Shown here: in pieces, positions 60,580 through 64,000 of the stretch
Layout of the letters: each line of letters opens with the position of its first letter
Position numbering within the stretch: position 1 is the stretch's first letter
Origin: Clostridia bacterium
GTDB taxonomy: Bacteria > Bacillota > Clostridia > Oscillospirales > Acutalibacteraceae
Reading direction: 5' to 3'
Assembly: GCA_029098305.1 (NCBI GenBank)
Contig: JAQXOB010000001.1
Location: forward strand, 1-64,000
DNA length: 64,000 nucleotides
Notes under the pieces: generated by a model
The model's input: the letters and a program-made list of their open reading frames with translations, nothing else
Told to the model about the DNA's origin: nothing
The model's database searches: none
Position numbers and translations under genes: made by a program

Positions 60580-62097
60580 TTAGTCGTGAGCTATTAGGCT
60601 AACGCCATCCATCTCTTCCGGCTGTGGCAGAGAAAGCATCTCAAGCATTGTAGGTGCGATATCTGCCAGTCTACCTCCCTCTCTGAGCTTACATTCATGT
60701 CCGATTACACAGAGTGGTACCGGATTTGTGGTGTGAGCTGTGAATGGAGAACCATCTACATCATACATTCTGTCAGCATTACCATGGTCGGCTGTTACTA
60801 TAGCCTTGCCACCCATCTTTTCAATAGATGCTACCACCTTACCAAGACAAGAATCTACTGCCTCTACTGCCTTTACAGCTGCATCAAACACACCTGTGTG
60901 ACCAACCATATCGCAGTTTGCAAAGTTGAGTATGATTACATCATAATCTCCGCTTTCAATACGCTCGCAACACTTATCGGCAACTTCATAAGCACTCATC
61001 TCCGGTTGCATATCATAAGTAGCTACCTTTGGAGATGCCACCAAAACTCTGTCTTCACCTTCAGAAACAGTTTCAACACCACCGTTGAAGAAGAAGGTTA
61101 CATGAGCATATTTTTCTGTTTCAGCTATTCTGAGCTGAGTCATATTCTTAGCGCTAAGATACTCTCCCAATGTATTCTTGAGGGATTGTGGCTTAAATGC
61201 AACATCAACATTTGGCATTGTAGCATCATATTGAGTCATACACACATACTTAAGTGGGAAAAAACCGTTTTTACGCTCAAATCCTGAAAATTCCGGATCT
61301 ACAAATGTTCTTGTAATTTCTCTTGCTCTGTCTGGTCGGAAATTATAGAAAATCACACTATCATTTGCCTTTAATCCAGCACCGCCGTCTACTACAGCAG
61401 GAAGAACAAATTCATCTGTAACGCCATCTTCATAAGACTTTGCAACAGCGCTTACAGCATCGCTAACTGCTACACCCTCTCTATAAACAATAGCACTATA
61501 AGCCTTTTCTACTCTCTCCCAGCGATTATCTCTATCCATAGCATAGTATCTGCCCATAACTGTAGCAATCTTGCCTACGCCAATTTCCTTTATCTTCTCT
61601 TCACATTCTTTTACAAAGTCGATACCACTTGATGGTGGCACATCACGACCATCGAGAAAAGCATGGATATAAACTTCCTTAAGACCTTTTCTCTTAGCAA
61701 GTTCCAAAATTCCATACATATGTGTGTTGTGGCTGTGAACACCGCCATTTGAGAGAAGTCCAAAAAGATGAAGTGCAGAATTATTTTTGAGAGCATTTTC
61801 CACAGCATTAACTAATGCAGGATTGCTAAAGAAATCGCCATCTTTGATAGACTTTGTGATTCTTGTAAGCTCTTGATATACTATTCTGCCTGCACCGATA
61901 TTTGTGTGACCAACCTCACTGTTGCCCATCTGTCCATCAGGCAAGCCTACATCCATTCCGGATGCACCTATCTGTGTGATAGGGTTTGATGAAAATATTT
62001 TGTCTATATTAGGTGTATTTGCAGATTTGATAGCATTGCCGTTATCTCCTGCAATACCAAAGCCGTCTAATATGATTAAAGCTAATGGCTTATTCAT
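60580..62097 (-). CDS. gpmI: 2,3-bisphosphoglycerate-independent phosphoglycerate mutase
   Basis: GpmI interconverts 3- and 2-phosphoglycerate using two Mn2+ ions and a phosphoserine intermediate. The 505-aa protein has LIILDGFG at the N-terminus, the catalytic Ser in [16 protein letters not shown], the phosphatase-transfer region [14 protein letters not shown] and the metal motif [11 protein letters not shown] with HTTNPVP near the end. It belongs to the alkaline phosphatase superfamily; the manganese dependence couples activity to pH and sporulation in Bacilli. It starts 24 bases after tpiA with AAGGG upstream. Confidence 0.95.
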   Translation of the reverse strand: MNKPLALIILDGFGIAGDNGNAIKSANTPNIDKIFSSNPITQIGASGMDVGLPDGQMGNSEVGHTNIGAGRIVYQELTRITKSIKDGDFFSNPALVNAVENALKNNSALHLFGLLSNGGVHSHNTHMYGILELAKRKGLKEVYIHAFLDGRDVPPSSGIDFVKECEEKIKEIGVGKIATVMGRYYAMDRDNRWERVEKAYSAIVYREGVAVSDAVSAVAKSYEDGVTDEFVLPAVVDGGAGLKANDSVIFYNFRPDRAREITRTFVDPEFSGFERKNGFFPLKYVCMTQYDATMPNVDVAFKPQSLKNTLGEYLSAKNMTQLRIAETEKYAHVTFFFNGGVETVSEGEDRVLVASPKVATYDMQPEMSAYEVADKCCERIESGDYDVIILNFANCDMVGHTGVFDAAVKAVEAVDSCLGKVVASIEKMGGKAIVTADHGNADRMYDVDGSPFTAHTTNPVPLCVIGHECKLREGGRLADIAPTMLEMLSLPQPEEMDGVSLIAHD

Positions 62098-62121
62098 GTA
62101 ATAATTACCCTTTCCGTTTAA

Positions 62122-62895
62122 TTATTTAGATGCAGATACGATTAATGATGCAAAGTCTGCTGACTTAAGTGATGCACCGCCGATAAGACCACCGTCTATA
62201 TCCTCTTGTGCAAGAAGCTCGTCTGCATTCTTAGGATTCATAGATCCACCATATTGGATTGTAAGAGCATCAGCATCTGTCTTAGAATACAATTTTGATG
62301 CAATACCTCTGATAAATCCGCAAACCTCAGCTGCCTGCTCTGATGTGGCTGTTCTGCCTGTGCCGATAGCCCATACTGGCTCATAAGCTATTATCACGTT
62401 CTTAAGCTGTTCTGCTGTAACGCCCTTCAAAGCAATTTTTGTCTGGATAGACACTATCTCCTCAGTGATGTTCTCCTCTCTCTGTGAGAGAGTTTCTCCT
62501 ACGCAAAGTATAACCTTAAGACCTGCATTTAATGCTGCAAGGGTTCTCTTGTTTACAGTCTCATCAGTTTCGCCGAAGTACTGTCTTCTCTCGCTATGTC
62601 CGATTATTACATATTCCACGCCCATCTCAACCAGCATATCAGCTGAAATTTCGCCTGTGAAAGCACCGCTTTTTTCAAAGTGGCAGTTCTCAGCACCAAC
62701 CTTAATGTTTGTGCCTTTTGTAAGCTCTAATGCTGTTTCAAGATTTGTGAATGGTACACAAATAACCACACCACAATCAGCCTTTTTGATATCCTCGTTA
62801 GCGATTAACTCAGAAATAAGAGCCTTAGCCTCACTGCGAGTTTTGTTCATCTTCCAATTTCCAGCCAAAACAGCTTTACGTAAATTCTTGTTCAT
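62122..62895 (-). CDS. tpiA: Triosephosphate isomerase
   Basis: TpiA interconverts dihydroxyacetone phosphate and glyceraldehyde-3-phosphate. The 257-aa TIM barrel starts AGNWKMNKTRSEAKAL (catalytic Lys), has the catalytic His in VIIGHSERRQYFGE, the catalytic Glu in IAYEPVWAIGTG, and the phosphate loop YGGSMNPKNADELL. All are intact. The start ATG 62895 has no close Shine-Dalgarno; an AAGGAA lies about 20 bases upstream inside a small hairpin loop. It is flanked by pgk (upstream, with a terminator between) and gpmI. Confidence 0.95.
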   Translation of the reverse strand: MNKNLRKAVLAGNWKMNKTRSEAKALISELIANEDIKKADCGVVICVPFTNLETALELTKGTNIKVGAENCHFEKSGAFTGEISADMLVEMGVEYVIIGHSERRQYFGETDETVNKRTLAALNAGLKVILCVGETLSQREENITEEIVSIQTKIALKGVTAEQLKNVIIAYEPVWAIGTGRTATSEQAAEVCGFIRGIASKLYSKTDADALTIQYGGSMNPKNADELLAQEDIDGGLIGGASLKSADFASLIVSASK

Positions 62896-62908
62896 TGTTT
62901 TAGTATTC

Positions 62909-62931
62909 GCAATATTTCCTTGTAATATTGC
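62909..62931 (-). promoter_or_regulatory. Hairpin in the tpiA leader
   Basis: GCAATATT and AATATTGC form a perfect 8-bp stem; on the minus strand the loop is ACAAGGA. It lies 13 bases before the tpiA start and holds the only AGGA in the leader. Confidence 0.4.
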
Positions 62932-62952
62932 TTCCTTTCATTTTTTTCAGTG

Positions 62953-62984
62953 AAAAAGGGACAGAACTACCCTATCCCTTTTTC
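62953..62984 (-). terminator. Terminator or attenuator between pgk and tpiA
   Basis: On the minus strand AAAAAGGGA pairs with TCCCTTTTT across a 13-base loop, with the T-tract in the arm. It is 20 bases after the pgk stop, so part of the pgk transcripts should end before tpiA. Confidence 0.7.
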
Positions 62985-63005
62985 TTAAAATATTTTTATT
63001 AATAA

Positions 63006-64000
63006 TTATTTATCATTAAGGCAAGCAATACCCGGAAGCACAAGGCCCTCGAGGAACTCGAGAGATGCACCGCCACCTGTTGAGATGTGAGTCATCTTAT
63101 CAGCGAAGCCGAGCTTTTCTACTGCTGCTGCGCTGTCGCCACCGCCAATGATAGAAATAGCACCGCTCTCTGCTACAGCTTTTGCTACTGCGATTGTGCC
63201 ACCTGCAAAGTTTTCCCACTCAGAAACGCCCATTGGTCCGTTCCATACTACTGTTGCAGCACCCTTGATAGCATCTGCAAAGAGTTCTCTTGTCTTTTCG
63301 CCAATGTCAAGACCCATCCAATCATCAGGGATCTCGTTTGATGGAACGATCTTAGATTCTGCATCAGGTGCATACTCTGTAGCAATTTTTGTATCAATAG
63401 GAAGAAGGAATTTAACACCCTTTTCCTTAGCCTTTTCCATCATTTCTCTTGCGAGATCAATCTTATCTTCCTCGCAGATAGATGTGCCAACACCGTTGCC
63501 CATAGCTCTCATAAATGTGTAAGCCATGCCACCACCGATGATAAGGATATCTACTTTATCGAGAAGATTGTTGATAACACCGATTTTGTCAGAAACCTTA
63601 GCACCGCCAAGAATAGCAGCAAAAGGTCTCTTTGGCTCTGTGAGAGCGCCACCCATTACAGAAATTTCTTTCTGAATGAGATAACCACAAACTGCCGGCA
63701 GATAGTCAGCCACACCAGCTGTAGAAGCATGGGCTCTGTGAGCTGTTCCGAAAGCATCGTTTACATAAACCTCTGCAAGAGAAGCAAGCTCTTTTGCAAA
63801 AGCCGGATCGTTCTTTTCCTCTTCTTTGTGGAAACGAACGTTCTCGATAAGCTCAACTTCACCTTCTTTAAGGTCAGCTGCTATTGACTTTGCGCTTTCG
63901 CCGATAACATCCTTAGCCATCTTAACTTCCATGCCAAGAGCCTTAGAAAGATAAGCAGCCACAGGAGCAAGTGAGAATTTCATATTAAACTCACCCTTTG
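63006..64000 (-). CDS. pgk: Phosphoglycerate kinase (N-terminus beyond right edge)
   Basis: Pgk makes ATP from 1,3-bisphosphoglycerate. The track starts at an internal ATG (63983), but the frame stays open to the window edge and reads [17 protein letters not shown], the conserved RPKGE...KFSLAPV region, so the gene is cut by the window and lacks roughly 70 N-terminal residues. Seen motifs include [42 protein letters not shown], the nucleotide region [15 protein letters not shown], and the C-terminal [13 protein letters not shown] and [14 protein letters not shown]. tpiA and gpmI follow on the same strand, a standard glycolytic order. Confidence 0.95.
   Translation of the reverse strand, partial: KGEFNMKFSLAPVAAYLSKALGMEVKMAKDVIGESAKSIAADLKEGEVELIENVRFHKEEEKNDPAFAKELASLAEVYVNDAFGTAHRAHASTAGVADYLPAVCGYLIQKEISVMGGALTEPKRPFAAILGGAKVSDKIGVINNLLDKVDILIIGGGMAYTFMRAMGNGVGTSICEEDKIDLAREMMEKAKEKGVKFLLPIDTKIATEYAPDAESKIVPSNEIPDDWMGLDIGEKTRELFADAIKGAATVVWNGPMGVSEWENFAGGTIAVAKAVAESGAISIIGGGDSAAAVEKLGFADKMTHISTGGGASLEFLEGLVLPGIACLNDK

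Noticed and set aside
1-64000. tRNA, rRNA, tmRNA or other structured RNA genes
   Set aside because: Intergenic regions were read for conserved cores (for example tRNA T-loops); apart from the TPP riboswitch none was found by eye.

Overview
This 64 kb window is chromosomal DNA from a low-GC monoderm bacterium of the class Clostridia, probably in the Oscillospiraceae/Lachnospiraceae neighbourhood. The evidence is a Gram-positive PolC replicase next to ispG, an Rnf complex in clostridial order (rnfCDGEAB), an uninterrupted sporulation sigma factor SigK, an orphan MsmX-type ABC ATPase, a RelQ-type alarmone synthetase, long-form HPF, strong Shine-Dalgarno (SD) sites and many intrinsic terminators. 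The species cannot be fixed from the sequence alone.

Layout. 1-6.5 kb: the 5' end of an IS30-like transposase, yajC, a lipoprotein, an AqpZ-type aquaporin, a low-molecular-weight tyrosine phosphatase, an XRE regulator divergent from a small Cys-rich protein, a lipoprotein M3 peptidase, and the thiamine transporter thiT behind a TPP riboswitch. 6.5-12 kb: the Rnf Na+/H+-translocating ferredoxin:NAD oxidoreductase operon ending in a dCMP deaminase-like gene. 12-14 kb: a CPA2 antiporter and a 56-residue acidic peptide gene. 14-28 kb: a Tad/Flp type IVb pilus or secretion locus (TadZ/CpaE, TadA, TadB, TadC, Flp, TadE, a giant TadG-like DUF5702 protein, a second TadE-like protein, prepilin peptidase, a TPR/WG-repeat protein, a DUF6382-FHA protein) read from one good promoter. 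28-37 kb: murA, walJ, rlmH, rqcH, pcrA, uvrC. 37-46 kb: maf, yibE/F, an msmX-like ATPase, rsuA, a DUF4830 protein, relQ, sigK, ksgA, rsmF and an Asn/Gln-rich repeat peptide. 46-52 kb: an orphan ZnuB-like permease, pyruvate kinase, hpf, trxA/trxB and an AI-2E-family exporter. 52-60 kb: polC, ispG, a DUF2238-like membrane protein and yifB. 60-64 kb: a MITE-like element and the glycolytic genes gpmI, tpiA and pgk (pgk runs off the right edge).

How the parts work together. Rnf couples reduced ferredoxin from fermentation to an ion gradient. gpmI, tpiA, pgk and pyk supply lower glycolysis. The Tad locus is the main surface-structure module; it has no secretin, as expected for a single-membrane cell. 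Most of the rest is core replication, repair, translation quality control and cell-wall metabolism.

The most notable observation is in PolC. The inserted DnaQ-like 3'-5' exonuclease domain is recognisable by position and fold pattern but has lost its DEDDh catalytic motifs and about 30 residues, while the PHP and polymerase motifs look intact. Other points worth a second look are a mutually exclusive antiterminator/terminator after the TPP riboswitch, a short leader ORF with a good SD directly before the SD-less 1313-aa Tad gene, an XRE operator made of three half-sites, a 220-bp MITE, and several hairpins placed over SD sites or transcript starts. No tRNA, rRNA or CRISPR array was seen.
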